In this document: piece after piece, positions 42,534 to 51,348 of the stretch | How positions within the stretch are numbered: the first letter of the stretch is position 1 | Layout of the letters: the number at the start of each line of letters is the position of its first letter | NCBI GenBank assembly: GCA_016705065.1 | Contig: JADIYY010000001.1 | Coordinates: forward strand, 868,001 to 932,000 | Source of the DNA: Candidatus Aalborgiella aggregata | Lineage (GTDB): Bacteria; Pseudomonadota; Gammaproteobacteria; Burkholderiales; Burkholderiaceae_C | Reading direction: 5' to 3' | Length of the DNA: 64,000 nt | Made by a program: the position numbers and the translations under genes | The notes under the pieces: generated by a model | Databases searched by the model: none | What the model was told of the DNA's origin: nothing | The model's input: the letters and a program-made list of their open reading frames with translations, nothing else

Positions 42534-43073
42534 TTAAGTTTTGTTTGGGTCAGCAGTAGGCGCACTGCTGTCGCCCTCACCCAGTGATTTGTCCATCAAG
42601 ACTACATCCAGCCATTGGTTGAACTTCCAACCGCATGATTTGAGTAAGCCAACCGATTGAAAACCGGCTGCTTTGTGGACACCAATTGAAGCTAAGTTGG
42701 CAGAATCGCCAATGACAGCGATTAATTTACGCACACCAACACGTTGCGCCTGTGCCATCAATTCCGCTAACAGCAAACTACCAATTCCTTTTTTACTGGC
42801 TGAAGGGTGCAAATAAATGGAGTCCTCTGCTGAAAATCGGTACGCTGGCCGTGGTTTGAACCAATTGCAATAAGCATATCCAATCACCTTGCCTCCATCA
42901 ACCGCCACCAGCCATGGCAGACCTTTGCTTAAAACATCGCTGCGGCGTGCTCCCATATCTTGCACAGAAGGTGGTTCCACCTCAAAAGTGCCCGTGCCGT
43001 TAAGAACATGGTAGGCATATATATCGGTTATGTCAGCCAGGTCGGCGTCGGTACTTGGTCGGATGATCAACAT
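42534..43073 (-). CDS. GNAT N-acetyltransferase, phosphinothricin-acetyltransferase-like
   Basis: This 179-residue protein has the GNAT fold: MLIIRPSTDADLADITDIYAYHV at the start, VIGYAYCNWFKPRPAYRFSAEDSIYLHP, the acetyl-CoA loop KKGIGSLLLAELMAQA and GDSANLASIGVHKAAGFQSVG. The pattern follows Pat/Bar-type acetyltransferases, which often act on methionine sulfoximine or related analogues. Its stop abuts the pit stop directly. Confidence 0.88.
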   Translation of the reverse strand: MLIIRPSTDADLADITDIYAYHVLNGTGTFEVEPPSVQDMGARRSDVLSKGLPWLVAVDGGKVIGYAYCNWFKPRPAYRFSAEDSIYLHPSASKKGIGSLLLAELMAQAQRVGVRKLIAVIGDSANLASIGVHKAAGFQSVGLLKSCGWKFNQWLDVVLMDKSLGEGDSSAPTADPNKT

Positions 43074-43129
43074 GGTTGTATGGTATTCGGTCTATTGATA
43101 CAAATTTTCGGTTATTGGCAATAAAAAGC

Positions 43130-43135
43130 TATAAT
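43130..43135 (+). promoter_or_regulatory. Probable -10 box of the rpsP operon
   Basis: AAAGCTATAATCGG carries TATAAT 152 bases before rpsP and closely resembles the box before rpmB. The leader contains CAGCGT (about 43148) and ACGCTG (about 43188), which could pair to form a long hairpin. Confidence 0.5.
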
Positions 43136-43286
43136 CGGGGGCTTTTCAGCGTGTTTCTAGCCGGGTGGTTTAGTAACGTGTCTCAACGCTGGAATTATGG
43201 TGACATTATTAGCTCAAGTTTGCTTGCCTTTTTAATCGCAACAAATTCAAGTTGAAATAATACAGATTAAATCTAAGGAAATCATT

Positions 43287-43553
43287 ATGGTCGTCATTCG
43301 ACTTTCTCGCGGTGGTGCTAAAGCGCGCCCTTTTTTCAACATCGTCGTAGCTGACAAGCGCACACGTCGTGACGGTCGCTTCATCGAGCGCGTTGGTTTT
43401 TACAATCCACGTGCTACTGGCGGCGAAGAAAGCATTCGCGTTGCACTCGATCGCATCACTTACTGGACCAGCGTGGGCGCACAAACCTCACCAACAGTTG
43501 ATCGTTTGATCGCACAAGCCGCCAAAGCAGCACCTGCTGCCGCAGCTGCTTAA
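43287..43553 (+). CDS. rpsP: 30S ribosomal protein S16
   Basis: This 88-residue protein starts MVVIRLSRGGAKARPFFNIVV and continues DGRFIERVGFYNP, the S16 signature. The alanine-rich tail is common in this group. TAAGGA lies upstream of ATG 43287. It is the first gene of the rpsP-rimM-trmD block. Confidence 0.96.
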   Translation: MVVIRLSRGGAKARPFFNIVVADKRTRRDGRFIERVGFYNPRATGGEESIRVALDRITYWTSVGAQTSPTVDRLIAQAAKAAPAAAAA

Positions 43554-43571
43554 TTGGTTCAAACCTGAAAA

Positions 43572-43617
43572 CCTGACAGACGTAAAGGTACGAAGGTACT
43601 GCAATTACCTTGTCAGG
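43572..43617 (+). promoter_or_regulatory. Possible RNA hairpin covering the rimM ribosome site
   Basis: CCTGAC (43572-43577) pairs with GTCAGG (43612-43617), and AAGGTA (43585-43590) with TACCTT (43606-43611). The last AGG is the only Shine-Dalgarno-like sequence before rimM, so the fold could lower rimM and trmD expression relative to rpsP. Confidence 0.45.
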
Positions 43618-43619
43618 CG

Positions 43620-44198
43620 ATGTTACAAGCTTTAGAACCCACTGAACTACCTGTCGACGCTATCGAGGTCGGACGCATTACCGACGCTTGGGGTCTAAAG
43701 GGGTGGTTCAAGGTCTTACCCCATAGCGCCGATCCGGAGGCGCTTTTTTCATCCAAACGCTGGTACTTGCAACCCACCACGCAAGGAAAGACTGCCTTTT
43801 CTGGCACGCAGTTGATGCGCATTCGTGAAGCCAAATTTCACTCTGACAATGTCGTCGCAGCCGCACATGATATTGAAGATAGAGACATCGCGCAGTCACT
43901 CAAAGGTTCGCGCATTTTTATCCCTCGATCAAGCTTCCCCACACCCGAATTGGATTCTTATTATTGGGTGGATTTAATTGGTTTGGATGTTGTGAACCGT
44001 GAGTCGGTCCACATGGGTGTGGTGAAAGATTTACTTTCTACCGGACCACAAACTGTTTTGGTGATCGAATACACCGCAACTGACGATGCGGGACAAAACA
44101 CCGTGCAAGAACGCATGATTCCGTTTGTATCTCACTATGTGGATGATGTAAATCTGCAAAACAAGCGCATCACTGTTGACTGGCAAACAGACTACTGA
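43620..44198 (+). CDS. rimM: Ribosome maturation factor RimM
   Basis: This 192-residue protein helps mature the 30S head. IEVGRITDAWGLKGWFKVLPHSADPEALF is the N-terminal RimM signature and DSYYWVDLIGLDVVNRESVHMGVVKDLLSTGPQTVLVIE the PRC-barrel part. It lies 66 bases after rpsP. Confidence 0.94.
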   Translation: MLQALEPTELPVDAIEVGRITDAWGLKGWFKVLPHSADPEALFSSKRWYLQPTTQGKTAFSGTQLMRIREAKFHSDNVVAAAHDIEDRDIAQSLKGSRIFIPRSSFPTPELDSYYWVDLIGLDVVNRESVHMGVVKDLLSTGPQTVLVIEYTATDDAGQNTVQERMIPFVSHYVDDVNLQNKRITVDWQTDY

Positions 44199-44246
44199 TT
44201 TCGCAATCTGATTTCGTCACGGTCTCTCATTCGTACAATAAGGCAT

Positions 44247-45002
44247 ATGAGATTTGACATCGTCACGCTTTTTCCCGAATTGTTCACACCTTTTCTGAGC
44301 ATCGGTATTACACGTCGCGCGTTTGAATCCAAGCAGGTTGATGTTCGTTTGTGGAACCCACGCGATTATGCCGATGGCACATACAGACGCATTGATGACC
44401 GACCATTTGGTGGCGGCCCTGGCATGGTGATGATGGCCGAACCATTGAAGCGCTGTTTAAAAGCCATCCAAAATGACCGCGATGCCGCACCAGTCGTGTT
44501 GTTTTCTCCTATCGGCGAGCCTATCACCCAACAGCTGGTCACAAATTGGTCAACCAGCACGGGTGCCATCTTGATTTGTGGTCGTTACGAAGGCATAGAC
44601 CAGCGATTCATTGACACCTATGTTGACGCGCAAATCAGCTTGGGGGATTTTGTTTTATCGGGTGGCGAAATTGCTGCTTTGGCGCTGCTAGACGCTGTAG
44701 CTCGGCTTCAGCCTGGGGTGTTGAGTGACGAAGACAGCCACCATCAAGACAGCTTTAACACAGCTTTAGACGGACTACTGGATTGCCCACACTACACGCG
44801 ACCCGAAATCTGGGATAACCAAACCGTTCCAGAAGTCTTGCTCTCTGGTCATCACGTCAACATCGAGGCATGGCGGCGTGAACAAGGTCTGGCCATGACC
44901 TTTCTTAAACGGCCAGAATTGATTGAGCAAGCCAGAAAAGCCAACAACTTGAGTAAAGCAGACGAAAACTTCATCGCCAAACTAAGCAAGTCCGCCACTT
45001 AA
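44247..45002 (+). CDS. trmD: tRNA (guanine-37-N1)-methyltransferase TrmD
   Basis: This 251-residue SPOUT enzyme methylates G37 of tRNAs. MRFDIVTLFPELFTPFLSIGITRRAF starts the protein, RPFGGGPGMVMMAEPL and GRYEGIDQRFID form part of the knot, and ISLGDFVLSGGEIAAL holds the SAM-binding knot. In many relatives rplS follows directly, but here a secreted-protein gene follows instead. Confidence 0.95.
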   Translation: MRFDIVTLFPELFTPFLSIGITRRAFESKQVDVRLWNPRDYADGTYRRIDDRPFGGGPGMVMMAEPLKRCLKAIQNDRDAAPVVLFSPIGEPITQQLVTNWSTSTGAILICGRYEGIDQRFIDTYVDAQISLGDFVLSGGEIAALALLDAVARLQPGVLSDEDSHHQDSFNTALDGLLDCPHYTRPEIWDNQTVPEVLLSGHHVNIEAWRREQGLAMTFLKRPELIEQARKANNLSKADENFIAKLSKSAT

Positions 45003-45098
45003 AATTTGCTTATAAAAATTTGCTTATCTAATAGAGAAACATTAAACTGTATCCAAAGCAAACACTCTCTGTATTCCAACATATTTAAGGAGATCAAG

Positions 45099-45458
45099 AT
45101 GCAATCTGTTTCTTTTATCAAGCGAATCAGTCAATCTCTCGCATTCTCTGGTTTGCTTGCAACAATGGCTTTTTTTGCCAATACAGCTAAAGCCCTACCC
45201 GGCCCCGGTTTGCCGCACCACCCCGGCGTGATAGCGCCACATCGTGTGGCTGCACCTGTTGTTGTGGTGCGACCTGGTCACCGTGTGGTTCGTCCACACC
45301 GTGTGGTTCGCCCGCGTGTGTATGTTCCAGCTCCCGTCTATGTAGCGCCACGCCCCCGTGTTGTTCGCCGCCATGGTTACTACCGAGCACCGGTGCGGCC
45401 ATATCGCGATTACGGCGCACCCGTGCGTCGTGCCCCAGTGAGCGGACCTCGCCCATAA
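45099..45458 (+). CDS. Small secreted basic protein with RVVRP repeats
   Basis: This 119-residue protein has a signal peptide (KRISQSLAFSGLLATMAFFANTAKA) and a mature part rich in proline, valine, arginine and histidine, with short repeats HRVVRPHRVVRPRVY and YVAPRPRVVRRHGYY. No known domain is seen. Similar low-complexity secreted proteins are common in Burkholderiales. AAGGAG precedes ATG 45099, and a terminator follows, so it is a single-gene unit. Confidence 0.75.
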   Translation: MQSVSFIKRISQSLAFSGLLATMAFFANTAKALPGPGLPHHPGVIAPHRVAAPVVVVRPGHRVVRPHRVVRPRVYVPAPVYVAPRPRVVRRHGYYRAPVRPYRDYGAPVRRAPVSGPRP

Positions 45459-45478
45459 CTGTTGCTTGACTCATCACC

Positions 45479-45509
45479 AAAAGCCACCCTTGAAGAGAGT
45501 GGCTTTTTT
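45479..45509 (+). terminator. Terminator after the secreted basic protein gene
   Basis: AAAGCCAC pairs with GTGGCTTT around a 12-base loop, followed by a T-run. Confidence 0.8.
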
Positions 45510-45586
45510 CTGTGCTTATCTAAACTTTACCAAAGCGATACACAGTCAATAAACTGTTGCACTGTTCCTTTCGTAGAATGTGACTT

Positions 45587-47839
45587 ATGAAAAAAATCAA
45601 TTGGAAATTAGCTGCTGTCATTGTGGGCGTTTTGGCTTTAGTCGGTGGTGGGGCTTGGTGGTATACCCAAAAGCAATCTGCCAGCGATGTGCAGTACCGC
45701 ACCAGCAAAATCGAACGCGGCAATATTCAGGCCAGCGTTTCGGCCAGTGGCGCGGTGAACCCGGTCACGCAAGTGTCGGTGGGAACGCAGGTTTCAGGAC
45801 AAATCAAAGAACTGTACGTGGACTTCAATTCCGAAGTGAAAGCCGGCCAGCTCATCGCCCAGATCGACCCAGAAACCTTTGAATACCGCGTGCGCTCGGC
45901 ACAGGCCGATTTAGATGCCAGCCGTGCGCAGGTGCTGACAGCACAAGCCAATGTGGCATCCAGCATTGCCCAAGTATCGCGCGCCAAAATGGAAGTGGCT
46001 GAAGCACAGCGCGATTATGAACGCCAAAAAACTTTGGTAGAAAAAGCCTTTGTGACGCAAAGCGTGGCCGACAAAGCCCGCGCTTTGGTGGGCACATTGT
46101 CAGAATCCGTCAAAGTAGCTGAAGCGCAGATGGCCGTGACCAATGCGCAAGTAAAAAGTGCACAAGCAGCTGTGACACAGCGCGAATCCACCTTGGCACA
46201 AGCCCGCATTGATTTGGCGCGCACCAAAATCACCTCACCTGTGAACGGCATTGTGATCAAGCGCTCCATAGAAAAAGGCCAAACCGTGGCAGCCAGTTTG
46301 CAATCGCCTGAACTTTTTGTGATTGCGCAAAACCTGCAGGACATGCAGGTCGATGCCAGCATTGACGAAAGCGATGTGGGCAAAATCAAAACTGGGCAAA
46401 AAGCCACGTTCACTGTGGATGCTTTTGCCGGCCAAACCTTTGAAGGCGAAGTACGCCAAGTGCGCAAAGCCGCACAAACCGTTGCCAACGTGGTGACCTA
46501 TGTGGCGGTGATTGGATTTTCCAACAGCGGTGGACGTTTGCTGCCAGGCATGACGGCCAATGTGCGCGTCATCACCGATGCGCGTGAAAACGTGCTCAAA
46601 GTTCCCAACGCTGCATTGCGAATGAAAATTGCAGGTATAGAACCAGCAGCAACTGGCGCACCTGCAACAAGCCCACCTGCTGGCACACCCCCAGCAGGAC
46701 AATCGGGCAACGCAGGAAGCTGGTCATGGATTTCTGAAGCCGTGGCGCAACAAGGCCCTGGCGGTGCAGGTGGCGGATTTGCAGCACAGCGTGAGCGCTT
46801 GGTGGCAGAGCTGCAACTCACTACCGATCAACAATCCAAACTCGATGCGATTCAAACCGAATTGCGCCCGCAATTCATGGCGATGCGCGACATGGCGGAT
46901 GATGAACGTGCAGCCGCGCGTGAAAAAGTCACCACGCAAATGCGTCAAAAAATCATGGCAATGTTGACGGCTGAACAAAAGCCCAAGTACCAGCAAATCA
47001 TCGCCGCGCAAAATGCACGCAGCGCAGCAGGAGCAGGAACTGGTCCGGCAACTGGTAATGCGCCAAGCACTGCAAATGCTACAAAATCAATAGCACCTCA
47101 GGCAAATAATACGCCGGCTACAGGCCAAAAAGGCACTACAAATTCGCCGAAAGCCTCTGCCACCGCGCCTGCAGCATCGACAGCAGCAGCAAGTTCTGCC
47201 GCAACTGCTTCTGCTTCAACACCAGCAAGCGCATCGGCTCCTGCAACCACTCCAGCAACCACTCCAGCAACCACTCCAGCAACTGCACCTGCCGCTGCAG
47301 CAACCCCTGCTGCACCCGTAGCGCCCACATTAGGCGCTGATGCTGGCGGCAACAACCCGGCCACCCAGTTCCGAAACCGCATGGTCAGTGAACTGGCTTT
47401 GACACCCGCACAAATTGAAAAAGTCGATGCCATTTATGCCAGCGCCAGACCCAAAATGATGGCATTGCGTGATGTGCCGCAAGAGGAACGCGGCAAGGCA
47501 CGTGAAAAAATCACCGCCGAGATTCGCGCCCAATTGCGTGACCAAATGACTGCCGAACAAAAGCCCAAGTTTGATGCACTGGTGGCTGCTGCTGCCAGCC
47601 GCCAAGTCACCAGCGGCAAAATTTACATCATGGGTGCAGATGGTAAACCCGTCGCCTACAACGTGCGCTTGGGTATCACCGATGGCAGCAGCACTGAATT
47701 GCTGATCAGCCCCAATTCGCCCAATGCCAGTGTGTTGGTAGAAGGCGCAGCCGTCATCATTGGTGTGGTGAATACAGGTAATTCTGCCGCTTCACCTAGC
47801 CCTGCACGCGCCCCCACAGGCCCGCGCATGGGCTTCTAA
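45587..47839 (+). CDS. macA: MacA-like efflux adaptor with a large LTxxQ-repeat insertion
   Basis: This 750-residue membrane-fusion protein is about twice the usual MacA length. An N-terminal anchor is followed by the barrel/lipoyl/hairpin parts (VSVGTQVSGQIKELYVDFNSEVKAGQLIAQIDP, KITSPVNGIVIKRSIEKGQTVAAS). VPNAALRMKI near residue 340 and the late GKIYIMGADGKPVAYNVRLGITDGSSTELL would normally be adjacent. Between them lie about 320 extra residues: two related helical units (about 400-478 and 593-673, with LTTDQQ or LTPAQ and LTAEQKPKY or MTAEQKPKF) joined by an Ala/Pro/Thr linker. The linker includes a 49-bp repeat copy and a 12-bp tandem repeat. It forms an exporter with the next two genes. 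Confidence 0.88.
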   Translation: MKKINWKLAAVIVGVLALVGGGAWWYTQKQSASDVQYRTSKIERGNIQASVSASGAVNPVTQVSVGTQVSGQIKELYVDFNSEVKAGQLIAQIDPETFEYRVRSAQADLDASRAQVLTAQANVASSIAQVSRAKMEVAEAQRDYERQKTLVEKAFVTQSVADKARALVGTLSESVKVAEAQMAVTNAQVKSAQAAVTQRESTLAQARIDLARTKITSPVNGIVIKRSIEKGQTVAASLQSPELFVIAQNLQDMQVDASIDESDVGKIKTGQKATFTVDAFAGQTFEGEVRQVRKAAQTVANVVTYVAVIGFSNSGGRLLPGMTANVRVITDARENVLKVPNAALRMKIAGIEPAATGAPATSPPAGTPPAGQSGNAGSWSWISEAVAQQGPGGAGGGFAAQRERLVAELQLTTDQQSKLDAIQTELRPQFMAMRDMADDERAAAREKVTTQMRQKIMAMLTAEQKPKYQQIIAAQNARSAAGAGTGPATGNAPSTANATKSIAPQANNTPATGQKGTTNSPKASATAPAASTAAASSAATASASTPASASAPATTPATTPATTPATAPAAAATPAAPVAPTLGADAGGNNPATQFRNRMVSELALTPAQIEKVDAIYASARPKMMALRDVPQEERGKAREKITAEIRAQLRDQMTAEQKPKFDALVAAAASRQVTSGKIYIMGADGKPVAYNVRLGITDGSSTELLISPNSPNASVLVEGAAVIIGVVNTGNSAASPSPARAPTGPRMGF
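47078..47126 (+). repeat. 49-bp palindromic repeat, genic copy in macA
   Basis: It starts GCTACAAAATCAATAGC and ends CCGGCTACAGGCC, translated ATKSIAPQANNTPATGQ with the following CAA. The codon that is TAG in intergenic copies is CAG. Confidence 0.9.
47244..47279 (+). repeat. 12-bp tandem repeat in the macA linker
   Basis: CAACCACTCCAG is repeated three times without change, encoding ATTP units in the Ala/Pro/Thr-rich linker. It is a likely site of length variation between strains. Confidence 0.85.
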
Positions 47840-47854
47840 CCTGAGTTTGCTCCT

Positions 47855-48556
47855 ATGTTGATTCAAGCCCGCCATTTGGTCAAAACCTACACCATGGGTG
47901 ACCAAACGGTGCACGCCTTGCGTGACGTGTCCATCGACATTGCTGAGGGCGATTTTGTCGCCATCATGGGTGCGTCGGGTTCTGGCAAATCCACCTTGAT
48001 GAACATTTTGGGTTGCTTGGATTTACCTACCAGTGGCGAATACCTGTTGGCGGGTGAAGCGGTGCAAGGCATGGCGCAAGACCAGCTGGCCTCTATTCGC
48101 AACCGCCGCATAGGCTTTGTGTTTCAGCAGTTCAATTTGTTGCCACGCACCAGCGCTTTAGAAAATGTTGAGCTGCCCATGGTGTACGGCGGTGTCAAAG
48201 CCTTAGAGCGAAAAACCCGTGCCATGAAAGCCCTAGAGCAAGTCGGTCTAGGCTCGCGCTCGGAACATACACCAGCCGAGCTTTCTGGCGGACAACAGCA
48301 ACGCGTTGCCATTGCACGTGCTTTGGTCAATTCACCGCAATTGATTTTGGCTGACGAACCCACAGGTGCATTGGACTCGCAAACCTCTGAAGACATCATG
48401 CGCTTGCTGACCGATTTAAACCAGCAAGGCATGACCGTCATCATCGTCACCCACGAACCCGATATTGCCGAATGGGCACGACGCAAAGTGGTGTTCAAAG
48501 ATGGCAGCATCATTGAAGACGTGGTGAAAGACAGCACCAAGGGAGTATCGGTTTGA
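47855..48556 (+). CDS. MacB-type ABC transporter ATPase
   Basis: This 233-residue ATPase has Walker A GASGSGKST near residue 43, the signature ELSGGQQQRVAIARAL, Walker B LILADEPTGALDSQT and the switch IIVTHEPDIAEWA. It matches the MacB/LolD type. In E. coli MacB this domain is fused to the permease; here it is a separate gene. Its TGA overlaps the permease TTG start (TTGA). Confidence 0.93.
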   Translation: MLIQARHLVKTYTMGDQTVHALRDVSIDIAEGDFVAIMGASGSGKSTLMNILGCLDLPTSGEYLLAGEAVQGMAQDQLASIRNRRIGFVFQQFNLLPRTSALENVELPMVYGGVKALERKTRAMKALEQVGLGSRSEHTPAELSGGQQQRVAIARALVNSPQLILADEPTGALDSQTSEDIMRLLTDLNQQGMTVIIVTHEPDIAEWARRKVVFKDGSIIEDVVKDSTKGVSV

Positions 48557-49785
48557 ATTTCCTAGCCGCACTTCGTTCAGCGTTACGCGCCCTTGCCGCC
48601 AACACCTTGCGCAGTATTTTGACCATGCTGGGCATCATCATTGGTGTGGCTGCTGTCATCACCATGATTGCGGTTGGGCGTGGCGCCACCGATCGCGTGC
48701 AAGAACAAATGAAAGGCTTGGGTTCCAACATCATGTTGGTGATGCCTGGCGGTTTGACACAAGGCGGCGTGCGCTTGGGTGCTTCCACCGGTCAAGGCTT
48801 GTCGGAAGACGATGCCAACGCCATTGCGCGTGACGTGCCTGAAGTGCAAGTTGCCGCGCCGTCCATGCGCTCGGGTGCGCAGGTGATTGCCGGCAACACG
48901 AATTGGAGCACCAGCATCATGGGCGGCACCAATGATTATTTGGAAGCGCGGGAATGGCCACTGCAAAGTGGTCGCACGTTTGAAGCAGCTGAAATACAAG
49001 GATCAGCCAAAGTGGCGATGGTAGGCGTCACGGTTGCCACACAGTTGTTTGGCGACTCTGACCCTTTGGAACAAGTGATACGCATTAAAAAAGTACCCGT
49101 CACCATCATCGGTGTTTTGAGCAAAAAAGGTCAAAATTCACTGGGGCAAGACCAAGACGATATCGTTGTGGTGCCCATCTCCACCTACCGCAACCGCATT
49201 CAGGGCGGCAACGCTGGCAAATTGAAACGCGTTGGTTCTATCAGCGTCAAGGTCAAAGAAGGCCAGAGCATGAAAGTGGCCGAAGAAAACATCAAAGACC
49301 TGCTGCGCCAACGCATGAAAGTGCAACCCGGTGGTGATGAACCCTTCACCATTCGCAACATCACCGAAATTTTGCAAGCGCAAGAAGAATCCAGCAAAGT
49401 CATGACCATGCTTTTGGCCGCCGTCGCTGGCATCAGCTTGGTGATTGGCGGCATCGGCATCATGAACATCATGCTGGTCAGCGTGACAGAGCGCACCCGC
49501 GAAATCGGCCTGCGCATGGCGGTGGGCGCACGCGGCAAAGACATCCTGACGCAGTTTTTAATCGAAGCCTGTACCTTGAGTTTAATTGGCGGCGCAATAG
49601 GTGTTGCACTGGGCGCCGTCGCCACCTGGGCCGTCGGCCAATTCGCCGGCTGGCAAGTCAGCATGACCGCCACATCCATCCTGTTAGCCACCGGCTTCTC
49701 CGCCTTCGTAGGTGTCTTCTTCGGCTTCTACCCCGCGCACAAAGCGTCTAAGTTATTACCGATTCAGGCGTTGAGGTACGAGTAG
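48553..49785 (+). CDS. MacB-type ABC transporter permease
   Basis: This 410-residue protein has a first membrane helix near residue 20-45 (LTMLGIIIGVAAVITMIAVGRGA), a large periplasmic domain, and three C-terminal helices with IGGIGIMNIMLVSVTERTREIGLRMAVGA, the FtsX/MacB signature. It starts with TTG overlapping the ATPase stop. With the adaptor at 45587 it forms a tripartite exporter that would need a TolC-like channel from elsewhere. The cargo is unknown: a macrolide, peptide or siderophore is possible. Confidence 0.92.
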   Translation: MNFLAALRSALRALAANTLRSILTMLGIIIGVAAVITMIAVGRGATDRVQEQMKGLGSNIMLVMPGGLTQGGVRLGASTGQGLSEDDANAIARDVPEVQVAAPSMRSGAQVIAGNTNWSTSIMGGTNDYLEAREWPLQSGRTFEAAEIQGSAKVAMVGVTVATQLFGDSDPLEQVIRIKKVPVTIIGVLSKKGQNSLGQDQDDIVVVPISTYRNRIQGGNAGKLKRVGSISVKVKEGQSMKVAEENIKDLLRQRMKVQPGGDEPFTIRNITEILQAQEESSKVMTMLLAAVAGISLVIGGIGIMNIMLVSVTERTREIGLRMAVGARGKDILTQFLIEACTLSLIGGAIGVALGAVATWAVGQFAGWQVSMTATSILLATGFSAFVGVFFGFYPAHKASKLLPIQALRYE

Positions 49786-49862
49786 TTTATTTAATCTTGG
49801 TATTAACAAATCATTTAAAAATTATTTTCACTGAAACTATCATCACTGACATAGATCAAAAT

Positions 49863-50285
49863 ATGAAACACACAGCCAATATTTTTACTTCACACATTGC
49901 ATTCGCACTCACATTATTTTTAACAAGTTTGGGATCAGCTCATGTCATTGCCCAATCAGTAGGACTCTCTTCTAAACCACTTCTTCGATCTACTTTAAGT
50001 GACGACAATTCGAAAGAGACAACCATATTGACAGTTGAATTTGCGCCCGGGGGTACGACTGGTCGTCACCTACATCATGGAGATGAATACGCTATCGTTA
50101 TTCAAGGCACTTTGGAGCTAACTGCTGAAGGTCGAGAAACACGGCGGGTATCATCAGGTGAATCATTTCATAACCCACGAGGATTGATTCATGAAGCAAG
50201 AAATATTGGAGACTCAACTGCGCGTCTGAATATTGTCTTTGTAGTTGATAAGGGCAAACCCATTATTGTCCCCATTTCTAAATGA
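49863..50285 (+). CDS. Exported cupin-domain protein
   Basis: This protein of about 140 residues starts with a signal peptide (IAFALTLFLTSLGSAHVIAQ) followed by one cupin barrel. The first cupin motif is visible in GGTTGRHLHHGDEYAIVIQGTLEL and the second in SFHNPRGLIHEARN, giving histidines and a glutamate for a metal. The substrate is unknown. ATG 49863 is chosen because it begins the signal peptide; the upstream 77 bases are AT-rich and have no clear ribosome site. Confidence 0.8.
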   Translation: MKHTANIFTSHIAFALTLFLTSLGSAHVIAQSVGLSSKPLLRSTLSDDNSKETTILTVEFAPGGTTGRHLHHGDEYAIVIQGTLELTAEGRETRRVSSGESFHNPRGLIHEARNIGDSTARLNIVFVVDKGKPIIVPISK

Positions 50286-50412
50286 GTTCAAAGATGACTC
50301 AATTCGTTCGGGTTGCATGGCTACCTAGCGATACGCACATTTGAAATTCTGACATTTGGTGTAGTAGATCAATCAATTCACTTCACGTGAAAGAGTGCAA
50401 ATAAACAAATAT

Positions 50413-50461
50413 GCTATATTTATAATAGCGCATTAGGCAATCAAAACGCCGGCTACAGGCC
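50413..50461 (+). repeat. 49-bp palindromic repeat, intergenic copy
   Basis: It runs from GCTATATTTATAATAGC to CCGGCTACAGGCC. In the frame used by genic copies it contains CAT TAG GCA, a stop. It lies just past the stop of the FFLEELY-type gene. Confidence 0.93.
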
Positions 50462-50471
50462 AATTTTGTTA

Positions 50472-51242
50472 CTATTTTATGGCTTTGGTCAGTACTTTCT
50501 CTACCGCAACTTGGCTGTCTTCAAACGAAGCATCAAACAGCACATCAATCATTTCTGCTTCACGCTGTGCCACGGTTTGTAGGAAGTAATCGGTGCCGTC
50601 TTTTTCTTTGCCCATGGCCGCAAAAGTATCGAAGCCTGATTCTAAAAAGTGCTGCAATGCCGCCATGCCAGCCGCGTGTGCGGGGCCGCGCATGAGTTTG
50701 AGGGCCATGCGCAAACCTGGCATGCGGGTGAGTTGAATCAACTCTTGCCCTACTGCCAATGCGCTTTGCAATTGCGCGTCGCGGTCTTTGCGCCGGCCAA
50801 CCGTTAGCCATGCGGTCTGGTAGCGTTCGATTTGCAATGTGTCCGTCTTGCTGGGTTTGGTTTTCATCCAGCATTTGGCCATGGCTTGGTCCAGCTCTTC
50901 GGTCAGGCAATGCAACTGTGCCAATGCCACTGCAGTTTGCACCACTTGGTCGGGGAAAAGTCGCTCTAGCGCACCGGCAATGCGGGCGAATTGGGCATCG
51001 CGTTCGGAATAGTCTTTTTCGCTGTACAGCTCGTTCAAAAAGAACAAGGTGGCGGGTTTGTATTGCTTGGTTTGCAAGAGGTCGGCATAGCTGCCCATGA
51101 ATCGGCGCGACTGAAAGGCTTTGACCTCGCTCACCGCTTGCGCCAACGCAGTCGATGCAGTCGCTTTGTCACGCAGTGCTTCCACCTTCGCCACGCAGGC
51201 GCGAATGATGTCTTTGGCGTGAGTTGGTGTTTTGGCGTTCAT
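50472..51242 (-). CDS. FFLEELY-motif protein of unknown function
   Basis: This 256-residue, mostly helical protein contains the segment PATLFFLNELYSEKDYSERDAQFARI near residue 70, matching the motif that names a family of uncharacterised betaproteobacterial proteins (FFLEELY, here FFLNELY). MRGPAHAAGMAALQHFLESGFDTFAAMG lies near residue 185. No signal peptide or catalytic motif is evident. It is transcribed toward the repeat copy and stands alone. Confidence 0.78.
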   Translation of the reverse strand: MNAKTPTHAKDIIRACVAKVEALRDKATASTALAQAVSEVKAFQSRRFMGSYADLLQTKQYKPATLFFLNELYSEKDYSERDAQFARIAGALERLFPDQVVQTAVALAQLHCLTEELDQAMAKCWMKTKPSKTDTLQIERYQTAWLTVGRRKDRDAQLQSALAVGQELIQLTRMPGLRMALKLMRGPAHAAGMAALQHFLESGFDTFAAMGKEKDGTDYFLQTVAQREAEMIDVLFDASFEDSQVAVEKVLTKAIK

Positions 51243-51348
51243 GCAAGCACTTTGTTTAAGCTAAACGCTAGTGTAGCGCCTGACAGCCATTGCCTACCAA
51301 CATGGGTTGCGTCAACCCTTGGCAATATCAACCGTTATGATTGATTCT

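Noticed and set aside
50382..50391. Perfect palindrome TTCACGTGAA between the cupin and FFLEELY-type genes.
   Set aside because: A 10-bp palindrome between converging genes is not enough for an operator call.
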